The position numbers and the translations under genes were made by a program. From NCBI GenBank assembly GCA_035635855.1, contig DASQAF010000003.1:62001-126000 (forward strand): a stretch of DNA of 64,000 nt, written 5' to 3'. Origin of the DNA: UBA11740 sp035635855 (GTDB lineage Bacteria > Acidobacteriota > Blastocatellia > Pyrinomonadales > Pyrinomonadaceae). Below, piece after piece: positions 44,967 to 54,021 of the stretch (positions are counted from its first letter, which is position 1; each line of letters opens with the position of its first letter). The notes under the pieces were generated by a model. The model had not been told where the DNA came from. It saw only the letters and a program-made list of their open reading frames with translations, and did no database searches.

Positions 44967-47900
44967 TCAAGGCCGGGGCGCCTCACCTAACGGTTTCACA
45001 ACTACCGCCGGAATGCTCTGATCGCGCACCAGTTGATTGAACGCCGGTACGTCGGTCTTTATGATCTGCGCCAGCCTTTGAAGTTGGGCATCGATCTGGG
45101 CGGCCAACTCTTCATAAACTGCGTATGACTGATCGTTCGGAGGTGTTTCCGATCGCGCGGCAACTCCGCCCAGCGCGGCCAGCTTGTTGTTTAGCCTGAT
45201 CGGAAAGTTCAGCGGGTCCTGGCTGCTTTGGTTCTTGGTTTGATAGAGCGCTTCTTCCACCTCAGTCAGCTTCTTATTCAAGGCCGCGCCGGCATCAGCA
45301 ATCGGCTTCGATTGTCCGCCCACACGCTTCACCAGATCCTCAACCTGCTTTTTCACGTCGCGAATCTGAATGATCGCGTTGTGCGTCTCGTTTAGCTTGT
45401 CCCGAATCTTCAAAGAGAGATCCAGTTGCTTTGCGTAGTCGGCCGCGGTCGTCGTCAGGCGCGGATCCGGTTTGACTTCGAAGCGCTCGGTCATCGTCGC
45501 GCCGTCGACCGTCAGCTTCACCTGGTAATTCCCGGGCACGACGCGCGGCCCACGCGTTTCACCCGCCCACAGAATCATCCCCGGAAAACGCACTGCTTCC
45601 GCATAACGCAAGTCCCAGACAAAACGATTCAAACCGGCATCAGTCGTCACACGTGCTGGTCCGCCACCGCCGAAGCCTTCGTCCTCTCCCGGCGGTGCTT
45701 GCGGTTGTTCTCCCGGTGAAGGGGCAGCATTAGGTCTCGGCAATCTGCCGGTAAACTTCCGAATTGACTTGCCGTTTGAATCAAAGAACTCAAGCACGAC
45801 ATCCGAGGTGGGCTTGGCCTTCAGCGAGTAGTACACAACCACTCCGTTAGCGGGATTCTTGCCCACCGTCGCTGTCGCCGGCAGATTGAAGCCGCCGCCT
45901 CCGGGCATGCGATAGGCATCTTTGGGTTTGAAGAGTCTAGTGTCGCTGGTTGCTTTGAAGCCACCGGCCTCCATCGCCTGATGAATCAGCGGCAGATCGT
46001 CAAAGATCCAGAACGCACGGCCCTGTGTCGCGGCCACCAGTTCCTGCTCGCGTTTATGAATTGCCAGATCGGTGATGGGAACGATGGGAAGATTGAACTG
46101 CATCGTTTGCCAGTTAGCCCCATCATCAAATGAAACATAGAGGCCCGTCTCAGTTCCCGCGTAGAGTAGACCGCGCTTGTTTGGGTCCTCGCGAATTACC
46201 CGGGTAAAGGCGCCATCGGGAATGCCGCTGGTGATTTTCTTCCAGCTCTTGCCATAGTCGCTGGTCTTGTAGAGATACGGTTTGTAGTCGTCATACTTGT
46301 ACATCGTCGCGGCGACGTATGCGGTCGCCGGATCGAACGGCGAAGCATCGAGCGAATTAATTTGAATCCATTCCGGCATGATGTCTTTCGCCGGTGTGAC
46401 ATTCGTCCAGTTCTTTCCGCCGTCGCGTGTCACATAGACGAGGCCATCATCGGAGCCGCACCAGATCGTGCCCGCCTGCGCCGGCGATTCCATCACCGTG
46501 AAGATCGTGTCGTAGTATTCAATGCTCGTATTGTCTTTGGTAATCGGCCCGCCGGACGAGCCCTGCTTTGATTTATCGTTGCGGGTCAGATCCGGACTAA
46601 TTACTTCCCAGCTTTGTCCTTCATTGGTCGATTTGAAGAGCACGTTCGCGCCCGCGTACAGCGTGTTCCCATCGTGAGGAGAAAAAACGATCGGAAAATT
46701 CCATTGGAAGCGGTACTTAATGTCGCCCGCGCCCCAGCCCATCGGATTGTTCGGGTAGGGATTCACGTCACGAAGTTGTCCGGTGTGATGATCGTAGCGC
46801 GTGATCAAGCCGTCGTATGAACCGGCGAAAATTATCAAAGAATCCTTTGGCGAAGGCGCAATCCATCCGGACTCGCCGCCGCCAACGTCGAACCAGGCGC
46901 TGGTCGTAATCCCAAAGTCGGTCGTGCGGCTGGCGATGCGCACAGTCGAGTTGTCCTGCTGCGCGCCATAGACGTGATAGGGGAAATCATTATCGAGCGC
47001 CACGCGATAAAACTGCGCCGTCGGCTGATCCTGCTCGCTCCAACTCTTGCCGCCATTAAAGGAAACATTAGCCCCGCCGTCGTTGCTTTCGATCATGCGG
47101 TTCGGATCGTCGGGCGCGATCCAGAGATCGTGATTGTCGCCGTGCGGCACGCCGATGCCATTGAAGGTACGGCCGCCGTCGTTCGATCTGTAGAAGCCAG
47201 TGTTCAGCACATAGACCGTGTCGGCGCTTTTCGGATCGGCGTAGATGCGCGAGTAGTACCAGGCGCGTTGGCGCAGGTTGCGTTGCTCGTTCGTCTTCGT
47301 CCACGTCTTCCCGCCATTGTCTGAGCGGAAGACACCGCCGTCTTCGGCTTCGACAATCGCCCACAAGCGATCAGAATTCGCCGCCGAGACAGTTATCCCT
47401 ACGATTCCGATTGTTCCCTTCGGCAAGCCCGGGTTACGCGTGATTTCAGTCCAGGTATCGCCGCCATCTGTCGATTTAAAGATGCCGCTGCCCGCGCCGC
47501 CGCTCTCCAACGTCCACGGCTTGCGATAGACCTCCCAGAATCCGGCGTACAGAATACTTGGATTCGTGGGATCGATAATCAGATCGCACGCGCCGGCCTT
47601 ATCGCTCCGAAACAGAACCTTCTCCCAGGTCTTGCCGCCGTCCTTCGAGCGAAACACGCCGCGCTGCTGGTTCGGTGCCCAGACGTGTCCTTGCGCCGCC
47701 ACGTAGACGATGTCCGGATTTTTCGGATTCACTCGGATGCGTGAAATCTGTCGGGTGTCTTCCAGGCCGGTGTGCTTCCAGGTTTTGCCGCCGTCGGTCG
47801 ATTTGTAAACGCCATCGCCGTGCGAGACGTTGCCGCGGATCGGAGACTCGCCCATGCCCACATAGATCGTATTTGGATCGGAATCAGACAAACCGATCGC

Positions 47901-48230
47901 GCCGACTGAGCCGGTGCCGAAAACCGAACCATCGCTAATTGGTTCCCAATTGATCCCGCCGTCACTTGTTTTCCAGACCCCGCCGCCCGTGCCGCCGAAG
48001 TAGAAAACCATCGGCTGTGATGCCACGCCGGCTACCGCAGTTGAGCGCCCGCCCCGAAACGGACCGATCGAGCGCCACTGGAGAACTTTCAGCGAATCGG
48101 TTTGAGTTTGCGTCGATGTTGGCGAGGTGGAGGGTTGTCGACGTTGGGCACTGATTGGAATTGCCAGAGAAAGGACGAGGAGAAGAATAACGAGAGGAAG
48201 ACAAAGAAAACTCGAAGATCTCTTCGACAT
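44967..48230 (-). CDS. Secreted Asp-box (BNR/sortilin-like) repeat protein
   Basis: 1087 residues from ATG 48230, with aaggag 9 nt upstream; an open extension to 48383 derives from repeat sequence. Signal peptide (LVILLLVLSLAIPISAQ). Then many Asp-box beta-propeller motifs: GVWKTSDGGINW, GVYKSTDGGKTW, GVFRSKDGGKTW, GIFKSTDGGDTW, LFKSTNEGQSW and LYKTSDYGKSW. The last third holds a beta-sandwich (PGNYQVKLTVDGATM) and a helical region (LSLKIRDKLNETHNAI...). Family members are annotated glycosyl hydrolase or photosystem assembly-like; no catalytic residues can be assigned. Probably extracellular. Confidence 0.88.
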   Translation of the reverse strand: MSKRSSSFLCLPLVILLLVLSLAIPISAQRRQPSTSPTSTQTQTDSLKVLQWRSIGPFRGGRSTAVAGVASQPMVFYFGGTGGGVWKTSDGGINWEPISDGSVFGTGSVGAIGLSDSDPNTIYVGMGESPIRGNVSHGDGVYKSTDGGKTWKHTGLEDTRQISRIRVNPKNPDIVYVAAQGHVWAPNQQRGVFRSKDGGKTWEKVLFRSDKAGACDLIIDPTNPSILYAGFWEVYRKPWTLESGGAGSGIFKSTDGGDTWTEITRNPGLPKGTIGIVGITVSAANSDRLWAIVEAEDGGVFRSDNGGKTWTKTNEQRNLRQRAWYYSRIYADPKSADTVYVLNTGFYRSNDGGRTFNGIGVPHGDNHDLWIAPDDPNRMIESNDGGANVSFNGGKSWSEQDQPTAQFYRVALDNDFPYHVYGAQQDNSTVRIASRTTDFGITTSAWFDVGGGESGWIAPSPKDSLIIFAGSYDGLITRYDHHTGQLRDVNPYPNNPMGWGAGDIKYRFQWNFPIVFSPHDGNTLYAGANVLFKSTNEGQSWEVISPDLTRNDKSKQGSSGGPITKDNTSIEYYDTIFTVMESPAQAGTIWCGSDDGLVYVTRDGGKNWTNVTPAKDIMPEWIQINSLDASPFDPATAYVAATMYKYDDYKPYLYKTSDYGKSWKKITSGIPDGAFTRVIREDPNKRGLLYAGTETGLYVSFDDGANWQTMQFNLPIVPITDLAIHKREQELVAATQGRAFWIFDDLPLIHQAMEAGGFKATSDTRLFKPKDAYRMPGGGGFNLPATATVGKNPANGVVVYYSLKAKPTSDVVLEFFDSNGKSIRKFTGRLPRPNAAPSPGEQPQAPPGEDEGFGGGGPARVTTDAGLNRFVWDLRYAEAVRFPGMILWAGETRGPRVVPGNYQVKLTVDGATMTERFEVKPDPRLTTTAADYAKQLDLSLKIRDKLNETHNAIIQIRDVKKQVEDLVKRVGGQSKPIADAGAALNKKLTEVEEALYQTKNQSSQDPLNFPIRLNNKLAALGGVAARSETPPNDQSYAVYEELAAQIDAQLQRLAQIIKTDVPAFNQLVRDQSIPAVVVKPLGEAPRP

Positions 48231-48289
48231 GCCAGTGGACTCCTTCAGGTATGTACTTTTTCTCAACCCTGACCAAGAAAAGAAGTTGA

Positions 48290-48574
48290 AAGCGAACGAT
48301 ACAACGAGCCTGCGAAGCAGGCGGAAGAATTTAGCCCAGGGTGAGCGAGCGCAGCGAGCGGAACCCTGGGTACGCAAACACAAAGTTATTTCCAGCCCGC
48401 TTTAGCGGGCGAAAGAATTCAGAAACCTGCCGCCCGCTAAAGCGGGCTCGATGTTCGTTCTAACGGTACCCAGGGCGGCGCTTCGCTCCACTACGTTCCG
48501 CTCCGCTTGCCCTGGGCAAAACTCTGCCGCCAGCTGCGCTGGCTCATTGCCTGTTTACGTCTGCGTAGTACTTA
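48290..48574. repeat. Composite palindromic element upstream of Asp-box gene
   Basis: Outer arms tttagcccagggtgagcg... (from 48330, with ccctgggtac) pair with gtacccagggcgg...gccctgggcaaa (48466-48520). Inner exact pair agcccgctttagcgggc (48394-48410) with 48432-48448. Same theme as the 24148-24503 element. Fills the spacer between radA and the Asp-box gene. Confidence 0.8.
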
Positions 48575-49942
48575 CTAGAAGAGTTCAGCCAGAGCTTCAT
48601 CTACTGTTCGCACGCCCACCACGCGTAACCCCAAAAGCTTTTCCAACCCGGCGGTATTCGATGATGGCATCACGATCTTTTTGAATCCCAGGGCCTGAGC
48701 TTCGCGGGCGCGCACCGCGGCCTGCATTGCGCCACGCACTTCGCCGGTCAAACCGACTTCGCCGAAGACCGCCGTGTGGGCGTCGAGTGGTTGATTGCGA
48801 AAACTGGATGCAATCGCCGTCACCAGGCCAAGGTCGACGGCCGGCTCGTCCACTTCCAGTCCGCCGGCGATATTCACAAACACATCGTCACCGAGAAGCT
48901 GCATGCCGACTCGCTTTTCCAACATCGCGATCAAAAGCGAGACTCGATTCTGATCGACACCCTGCGTCATGCGGCGTCCAGTACCGTATTTTGAACTGGA
49001 AACCAGCGCCTGAATCTCTACCAGCATCGGCCGCGTGCCTTCCATGCAGGCAGTGACGACTGATCCGGCAGCATCCGCAGGGCGCTCGGCCAGAAACATC
49101 TGCGAAGGATTCGCGACTGGCGCCAAACCCGTATTGGTCATCTCGAAAACGCCAACTTCGTTGGCGGCGCCAAAACGGTTCTTGGTCGCGCGCACGATGC
49201 GATGATTGTGATGGCGCTCGCCTTCGAAATACAGCACCGTGTCGACGATATGTTCCAGCGCCCGCGGCCCGGCAATAGATCCTTCCTTGGTCACATGGCC
49301 GATGAGAAAGACCGGAATAGCGCGGGTCTTGGCCAACAAAAGAAACTGGGCCGCTACTTCGCGGATCTGCGAGATCGATCCGGGCGCGGATTCGATCTCG
49401 GAAGAGAAGGTAGTTTGAATGGAATCGACGATGACAGCTCCGGGCTGCAATCGTTCGATCTCACGGAAGATATTCTCCAGATTAGTTTCGGGCAAAAGTA
49501 GAAGGTTCGGGGCCTGAATGCCGAGCCTTTCACCGCGCAGCTTGATCTGGCGTTCGGACTCTTCGCCCGAAACGTAAAGCACGGTTGCGCCGGTGGCGCT
49601 TAACTTGTCGGCGACCTGTAAAAGCAGCGTGCTCTTCCCGATTCCCGGATCGCCGCCGATCAAAACGAGCGTGCCCGGCACGATGCCGCCACCCAGGACA
49701 CGATCGAACTCGTTCACGCCGGAAGACAAGCGCACGTCATCCTGTGATTCGATCTCGTCATATTCGACGGCCTTCGCTTCGCGCAAACGAAAGCCGTTGC
49801 GACCAGCGCCTTTCTTCGTCGTAACCACGCGTTCTTCGACCAGCGAATTCCACTCGCCGCACTCGGGACATTTGCCCAGCCATTTGCGCGATTGATAGCC
49901 GCAGGTCTGACAGATGAAAGTTGTGTTCGATTGTTTTGGCAA
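48575..49942 (-). CDS. radA: DNA repair protein RadA
   Basis: 455 residues from TTG 49942 (PKQSNTTFICQTCG). The open frame continues 30 codons upstream, but that part is a cacagag-family intergenic repeat. Four-Cys zinc finger Cys11, Cys14, Cys25, Cys28; Walker A GGDPGIGKST near 96-104; RadA-specific ATKNRFGAANEVGVFEM; C-terminal Lon-like domain (GGLEVDEPAVDLGLVTAIAS). A RecA-like branch-migration helicase for recombinational repair. Downstream of the arsC-like selenoprotein candidate. Confidence 0.95.
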   Translation of the reverse strand: MPKQSNTTFICQTCGYQSRKWLGKCPECGEWNSLVEERVVTTKKGAGRNGFRLREAKAVEYDEIESQDDVRLSSGVNEFDRVLGGGIVPGTLVLIGGDPGIGKSTLLLQVADKLSATGATVLYVSGEESERQIKLRGERLGIQAPNLLLLPETNLENIFREIERLQPGAVIVDSIQTTFSSEIESAPGSISQIREVAAQFLLLAKTRAIPVFLIGHVTKEGSIAGPRALEHIVDTVLYFEGERHHNHRIVRATKNRFGAANEVGVFEMTNTGLAPVANPSQMFLAERPADAAGSVVTACMEGTRPMLVEIQALVSSSKYGTGRRMTQGVDQNRVSLLIAMLEKRVGMQLLGDDVFVNIAGGLEVDEPAVDLGLVTAIASSFRNQPLDAHTAVFGEVGLTGEVRGAMQAAVRAREAQALGFKKIVMPSSNTAGLEKLLGLRVVGVRTVDEALAELF

Positions 49943-49949
49943 AGTTTTC

Positions 49950-50037
49950 TCTGTGACACTCCGTGCCTCCGCGTGTCCTCTGTGTTGCAATAATCCGAAC
50001 GATAAACTCACCACGGAGGACACAGAGAGCACAGAGA
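49950..50037. repeat. Imperfect palindrome, cacagag family
   Basis: tctgtgacactccgtgcctccgcg... (49951) is inverse to ccacggaggacacagagagc (50011-50030). Same family as 495-598. Confidence 0.75.
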
Positions 50038-50039
50038 AA

Positions 50040-50393
50040 TCACAACAGCGCTTTCACGTTCTCAGTCGGTCGACCCAATACCGCGCGATCGCCGCGCTCG
50101 ACGATCGGCCGCTGAATCAGGTCTGGATGCTTTACCATCAGCGAAATGAGTTCGGCGTCGCTCAATCCCTTCTTACCTAAACCAAGCTCACGGTAGATCG
50201 CTTCACTTGTGCGCAAGAGTTCGCGCGGCTTGATTCCCATCTTCCTTACCAGCTCGCGCAACTTCTTTTCGCTCAGCGGCATGTTGTAGTAGCTAATCTT
50301 TTCAAACGCGAAGCCGCTCTCACGGAGCAGCTTGTCGGTCTCGCGACACTTGGTTCAAGTAGGCTTTTCGTAGACGGTGATTTTGTCTGTCAT
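50040..50393 (-). CDS. ArsC/Spx-family thioredoxin-fold protein with in-frame TGA (selenoprotein candidate)
   Basis: Read from ATG 50393 to the stop at 50040 the product is 117 residues, usual for ArsC/YffB-type proteins. Codon 13 (50357-50355) is TGA: MTDKITVYEKPT-TGA-TKCRETDK. The family has its redox cysteine here, so decoding as selenocysteine gives a UxxC motif (Sec13, Cys16). Downstream, LLRESGFAFEKISYY and IQRPIVERGDRAVLGRP continue the fold without another stop. A hairpin fitting bacterial SECIS rules follows the TGA. ORF callers would start at the internal ATG 50282 and lose the active site. Family roles: arsenate reduction or a thiol redox step. The alternative is a nonsense mutation; sel genes are not in this window. 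Confidence 0.82.
50311..50333 (-). promoter_or_regulatory. Candidate bacterial SECIS hairpin
   Basis: On the minus strand aagctgctc-cgtga-gagcggctt forms a 9-bp stem (one G-U pair) with a 5-nt loop. The loop's second base is G followed by U, and it begins 30 nt after the TGA, within the 16-37 nt window expected for SelB recognition. Confidence 0.75.
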
Positions 50394-50399
50394 GAAAGT

Positions 50400-50505
50400 C
50401 TTGTACTTTGTGCTTCGTGCTTTGCTCGCTTTTCGACCTTGAAAACTTCACGTTTGGTAGCCAAAGCTCAACCACCAAGTTCAAAGCTCCAAGTACTAAG
50501 TTCGC
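50400..50505. repeat. Palindromic spacer, tgctttgtactt family
   Basis: cttgtactttgtgcttcgtgctttg (50400-50424) is roughly inverse to caaagctccaagtactaag (about 50481-50499). Same family as 32190-32292. Confidence 0.7.
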
Positions 50506-50506
50506 C

Positions 50507-51775
50507 CTACGGAAATATTCCTCGCACCCTTGTCGCTTCAGCTACGCGATCGATTGCCAGGATGTAGGCCCCGGTGCGCATGTCTGTGCTATAGCGCTGG
50601 GCGGTCTGATGCACCTTGTGAAAGGCGTCGCCCATCGTGTCTTCCAGAGTTTGATTGATACGCTTCTCGCTCCAGAAGAATGAATACTGGTCCTGCACCC
50701 ATTCGTAATAGCTGACGGTCACTCCGCCGGCGTTGCAGAGAATATCGGGAATCAGCAACACGTCGTTCTTCTCAAACACGCGGTCCGCGGCCGGTGTAGT
50801 CGGACCGTTAGCCAATTCAGCAATAATCTTCGCCTTTACGTTGCCGACGTTGGCCATGGTGATGCTGTTTTCAAGCGCCGAGGGACAGAGGATGTCGCAG
50901 TCAACTTCAAGCACAGCGTCAGGCGCAATCTCTTTCACTCCCGGCAAACCGCGCAGCGAGCCGGTGGCTTCCTTATGTTTAAGCGCGGCTTGAATGTCCA
51001 AACCGTTCTCAGCATAAAGCCCGCTCTTTGAGTCGCACACGGCGACAACTCGAGCGCCGTCTTCGGCAGCCAGCCGCGCGATGATCGAGCCGGCGTTGCC
51101 AAAACCCTGCACCGCCACGCGCGAATCTCTTAATCTCATTCCGCGTACGTTGCATGCCTGGCGTAAAGCATAAAGAGCGCCGCGAGCCGTGGCTTCGTGA
51201 CGTCCCTGTGAACCGCCAAGCGACAAAGGCTTGCCGGTGACGACGCCCAACTCAGTGTGTCCGCGCACCATGGAAATGGTGTCCATGATCCAGGCCATGG
51301 TCTGCGAGTCGGTGTAGACATCAGGCGCGGGAATATCTCGATCAGGTCCGATGATCGGCGCGATCTCAAACGCGTATCTACGCGTCAGACGCTCCAGTTC
51401 GTTAATTGAAAGACTCTTTGGATCGCAAACCACGCCCCCTTTGCCACCACCATACGGAATGTTAACCGTGGCGCATTTCCAGGTCATCCACGATGCCAAC
51501 GCTTTCACTTCATCGAGCGTCACGTTCGGGTGATAGCGTATGCCGCCTTTGGCCGGCCCGCGCGCGATGTTGTGTTGCACACGGTAACCCTCAAAAACCT
51601 TGGTCTCGCCGCCGTCCATCTTCACGGGAATCGAAACGATAAGTTGACGCTTGGCGCTGCGCAGTACGTTGCGCAACGACTGCTCCAGCTCGAGGTAATC
51701 GGCGGCCCGATCGAATTGCTGTTTGGCTATCTCAAAAGGATTTAATTCTTCCTGGGGCGCTTGCGCTGTCACCAT
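50507..51775 (-). CDS. gdhA: Glutamate dehydrogenase (Glu/Leu/Phe/Val family)
   Basis: 422 residues. Interconverts glutamate and 2-oxoglutarate plus ammonia. Seen: KGGIRYHPNVT, catalytic-Lys region IPYGGGKGGVVCDPK, APDVYTDSQTMAWIMD, dinucleotide fold VAVQGFGNAGS, and ELANGPTTPAA with the C-terminal CNAGGVTVSYYEW. Length and motifs fit the hexameric small GDH. Cofactor (NAD or NADP) cannot be fixed by eye. Ends beside the arsC-like gene's upstream spacer. Confidence 0.95.
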   Translation of the reverse strand: MVTAQAPQEELNPFEIAKQQFDRAADYLELEQSLRNVLRSAKRQLIVSIPVKMDGGETKVFEGYRVQHNIARGPAKGGIRYHPNVTLDEVKALASWMTWKCATVNIPYGGGKGGVVCDPKSLSINELERLTRRYAFEIAPIIGPDRDIPAPDVYTDSQTMAWIMDTISMVRGHTELGVVTGKPLSLGGSQGRHEATARGALYALRQACNVRGMRLRDSRVAVQGFGNAGSIIARLAAEDGARVVAVCDSKSGLYAENGLDIQAALKHKEATGSLRGLPGVKEIAPDAVLEVDCDILCPSALENSITMANVGNVKAKIIAELANGPTTPAADRVFEKNDVLLIPDILCNAGGVTVSYYEWVQDQYSFFWSEKRINQTLEDTMGDAFHKVHQTAQRYSTDMRTGAYILAIDRVAEATRVRGIFP

Positions 51776-51858
51776 TGCTCGTTCTCCTGAGAATAGGGTC
51801 GTAGGGCGGCGCTATCGTAATGGAAACAGGCCAAAGTCTCAACGCCCGAAATGAGGGG

Positions 51859-52029
51859 AATCATTTCTCATTTGTCATTCGTGGTCTGCTCCGGGCTTGG
51901 TTCGTGTGACTTCGTGGATCGTTATTCACCGGCGTATGACGAACTGTCCACGAAATCACACGAAGCAACACGAACAAAGACCGACAAATAGCCAATGAGA
52001 AATGTCAAATGACGAATGGAAAATGATTC
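51859..52029. repeat. Nested palindrome in tonB-gdhA spacer
   Basis: Outer: aatcatttctcatttgtcat (51859-51878) against atgacgaatggaaaatgatt (about 52009-52028). Inner: ttcgtgtgacttcgtggatcg (51901-51921) against gtccacgaaatcacacgaag (51946-51965). The inner part matches the 27205-27310 family. Covers most of the 347-bp gap 51776-52122; no gene seen in the rest. Confidence 0.75.
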
Positions 52030-52122
52030 TTATCTGCAAACTCAGGAACAACTGTCCCGCTTCGTTGTTTAACCTCTCAGCTTCCTCGACCCAAAGGCAC
52101 CGGCAGCAGGAGGAGCTAAGAG

Positions 52123-52932
52123 ATGTTTACCAATCTGATCGAGTCTGAGTCACACCGCAAGGAGTTCAAGCGTCGCAGTTCATTCTTTCTCGCCACGGTA
52201 GCCGCTTACGCGTTGATTCTGTTTGCCGCCGGTGTCGCCAGTATCTATGCGTATGACGCGCGGCTGGAAGCGCAGAGCAATAGTTTGGAAATCTTGAACT
52301 GGGTGCCGCCGGTTCCCCCAACTCCGGTACGCCCAACTAATGCCCCGCCTCCTCGGCTTGTTCGCCGAACAGCGCCGTCAAATGCGCCGGTTGATAGGAC
52401 AGCGACGGTTCAGGAAAGGACCACCGCCGTCGCTCCAACCAACGATCCAACCAAAGCGCCGGAACAGATCGGTGTCACCAGATCGCCCGCACCGCCTGTT
52501 ACCGGCGTTTTCCGTTTGAGCAATAGAAACGTCGATCCGCCCAGCGTCGGGCCCAATAATTCTGGTGATTGCGTAACCTGCAATAGCACTGCCCCGGTAG
52601 TGAGAGTTGAAGAAACGGCTCCCGTACCAATCCCGGTGAAGCCAAAGCCGCAGACGCTCACCTCAATCATGCTGGTCTCGAAAGCGATTAGCTTGCCGAA
52701 GCCGGCGTATCCGCCGATGGCCAAGGCTATTGGGGCTGAAGGGTCAGTTGCGGTTCAGATTTTGGTTGATGAGCAAGGTAGAGTGATTTCCGCGCAAGCC
52801 GTTTCGGGTCATCCGACATTACTTCACGCCGCGAAAGAGGCAGCTCTTCAGGCTCGTTTCACGCCGACAGTACTCAACGGGCAACCGGTGAAAATTCAGG
52901 GTGTGATCACTTACAACTTTGTCTTGCATTGA
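52123..52932 (+). CDS. TonB-family energy transducer
   Basis: 269 residues. A single N-terminal membrane helix (about 21-43), a Pro-rich periplasmic linker (VPPVPPTPVRP, PKPQTL) and a C-terminal TonB domain (KPAYPPMAKAIGAEGSVAVQILVDEQG..., SGHPTLLHAAKEAALQARFTP). It couples inner-membrane energy to outer-membrane receptors. No exbB/exbD or receptor nearby. The start has a strong ggaggag site 8 nt upstream. An unusual CVTC pair lies in the linker. Confidence 0.92.
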   Translation: MFTNLIESESHRKEFKRRSSFFLATVAAYALILFAAGVASIYAYDARLEAQSNSLEILNWVPPVPPTPVRPTNAPPPRLVRRTAPSNAPVDRTATVQERTTAVAPTNDPTKAPEQIGVTRSPAPPVTGVFRLSNRNVDPPSVGPNNSGDCVTCNSTAPVVRVEETAPVPIPVKPKPQTLTSIMLVSKAISLPKPAYPPMAKAIGAEGSVAVQILVDEQGRVISAQAVSGHPTLLHAAKEAALQARFTPTVLNGQPVKIQGVITYNFVLH

Positions 52933-53146
52933 TTACGGAAATAAGTTTTTGCGCTCTCCTTTCGGAGTTCTCGCCCTTTCCCTTTGGTAGAGGTTTGGGT
53001 GAGGGCCTGATGGCGCAACGCGCTTAGATCCTTCTCATGTCCCGGAAGGGAGGAAGAACTGGATCGAGAGACTGACTCATCGGCAGACGAAGATATGTGC
53101 GACAGAGCCATCACGCTTAGTGACCTGGCCGCGCACAACTCGTCCC

Positions 53147-53857
53147 TTAAATATTTACATCGAGGGCTTGCGCGGTCACCGCCGCCACTTCGCCGTCCAC
53201 CACCAGCCCTTTGCGTTGCTGAAAAGCCGCAACCGCCGCCATCGTTTTCGGTCCGTAGATTCCATCAACCGGACCCGCGTCGATACCGGCGGAGTTGAGC
53301 GCGCGTTGAATATCGCGGACGACTGAGCGATCTACGTTTGGAGCGTTAATGTGATAGACCGACGGCGGCTTTATCACATCGATGGGCGTCACGTCCTCGT
53401 CATATTGAATGCCGGGAACCAGCACGCCCGTATTCCAACGCCGCATGTGGACCGTACCCACCGCAACGCCTAACTCGAAGCCCCTCGCCTCGACCGTTCC
53501 ACCCGCGCCGTCGCAAATCACGATGTGACCCATGCGGCCCGGCCGCGGCGGATAACGTAGAAGGATTCCGCCGACGATTGCTGCTGCTCGCTGGTAAGGA
53601 ACACGCCGTCCCAGACTATTGGAATCGTCTCGCCAGGCGCCGGTGTAAGCGTCGGCACTGTCCGGCCTGGCATTGTCGTCGAGACAGCCATAAAGAAAAC
53701 CGCCCACCTGAAACACCAGCCAGGACATGAACTCTGCGCAGTCCCAGGGTCCCGTCCAGTTCGCATTGTTTTTGGGGACTAGAACGTTGTCATACGGCTC
53801 GCCGATGTGCTGACGAGCGAGTTCAAACATTTCACGTCCAGTAGGCATGAGAGTCAT
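53147..53857 (-). CDS. NlpC/P60-like cell-wall hydrolase with PG-binding domain
   Basis: 236 residues, no signal peptide. N-terminal half resembles NlpC/P60 or CHAP cysteine peptidases: Cys in PWDCAEFMSWLVFQ near residue 40 and His in MGHIVICDG near 110. The C-terminal 60 residues form a PG_binding_1 domain (VRDIQRALNSAGIDAGPVDGIYGPKTMAAVAAFQQRKGL in outline). The layout and missing signal recall phage or tailocin endolysins, but no phage genes surround it. Solitary gene. Confidence 0.82.
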   Translation of the reverse strand: MTLMPTGREMFELARQHIGEPYDNVLVPKNNANWTGPWDCAEFMSWLVFQVGGFLYGCLDDNARPDSADAYTGAWRDDSNSLGRRVPYQRAAAIVGGILLRYPPRPGRMGHIVICDGAGGTVEARGFELGVAVGTVHMRRWNTGVLVPGIQYDEDVTPIDVIKPPSVYHINAPNVDRSVVRDIQRALNSAGIDAGPVDGIYGPKTMAAVAAFQQRKGLVVDGEVAAVTAQALDVNI

Positions 53858-53892
53858 TCAGCACTCGTTACGTCCCTACATTCTTGATTTCC

Positions 53893-53996
53893 TTCTTTGC
53901 GCCTTAGTCCATATTTGCGACTTTGCGTGAAAATGCTTCTTGCTAAGTACTAATTTCACGCAAAGGCGCAGAGATAAGTACTAAAGACGCAAAGAA
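53893..53996. repeat. Palindromic spacer, ctttgcg family
   Basis: Outer ttctttgcgccttagt (53893-53908) pairs with actaaagacgcaaagaa (53980-53996); inner exact 12-bp pair ctttgcgtgaaa (53921-53932) with 53954-53965. Confidence 0.8.
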
Positions 53997-54021
53997 GACC
54001 AGAATACTTCTGATTTAGGTT

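Noticed and set aside
50040..50282. 80-residue protein from the internal ATG as the real gene
   Set aside because: It lacks the active-site half of the fold; in-frame family homology continues upstream through the TGA to ATG 50393.
50341..50352. Alternative short hairpin tgtcg-cgagac-cgaca as the SECIS
   Set aside because: Its loop starts only 11 nt after the TGA, nearer than known SECIS spacing; the hairpin at 50311-50333 fits better.
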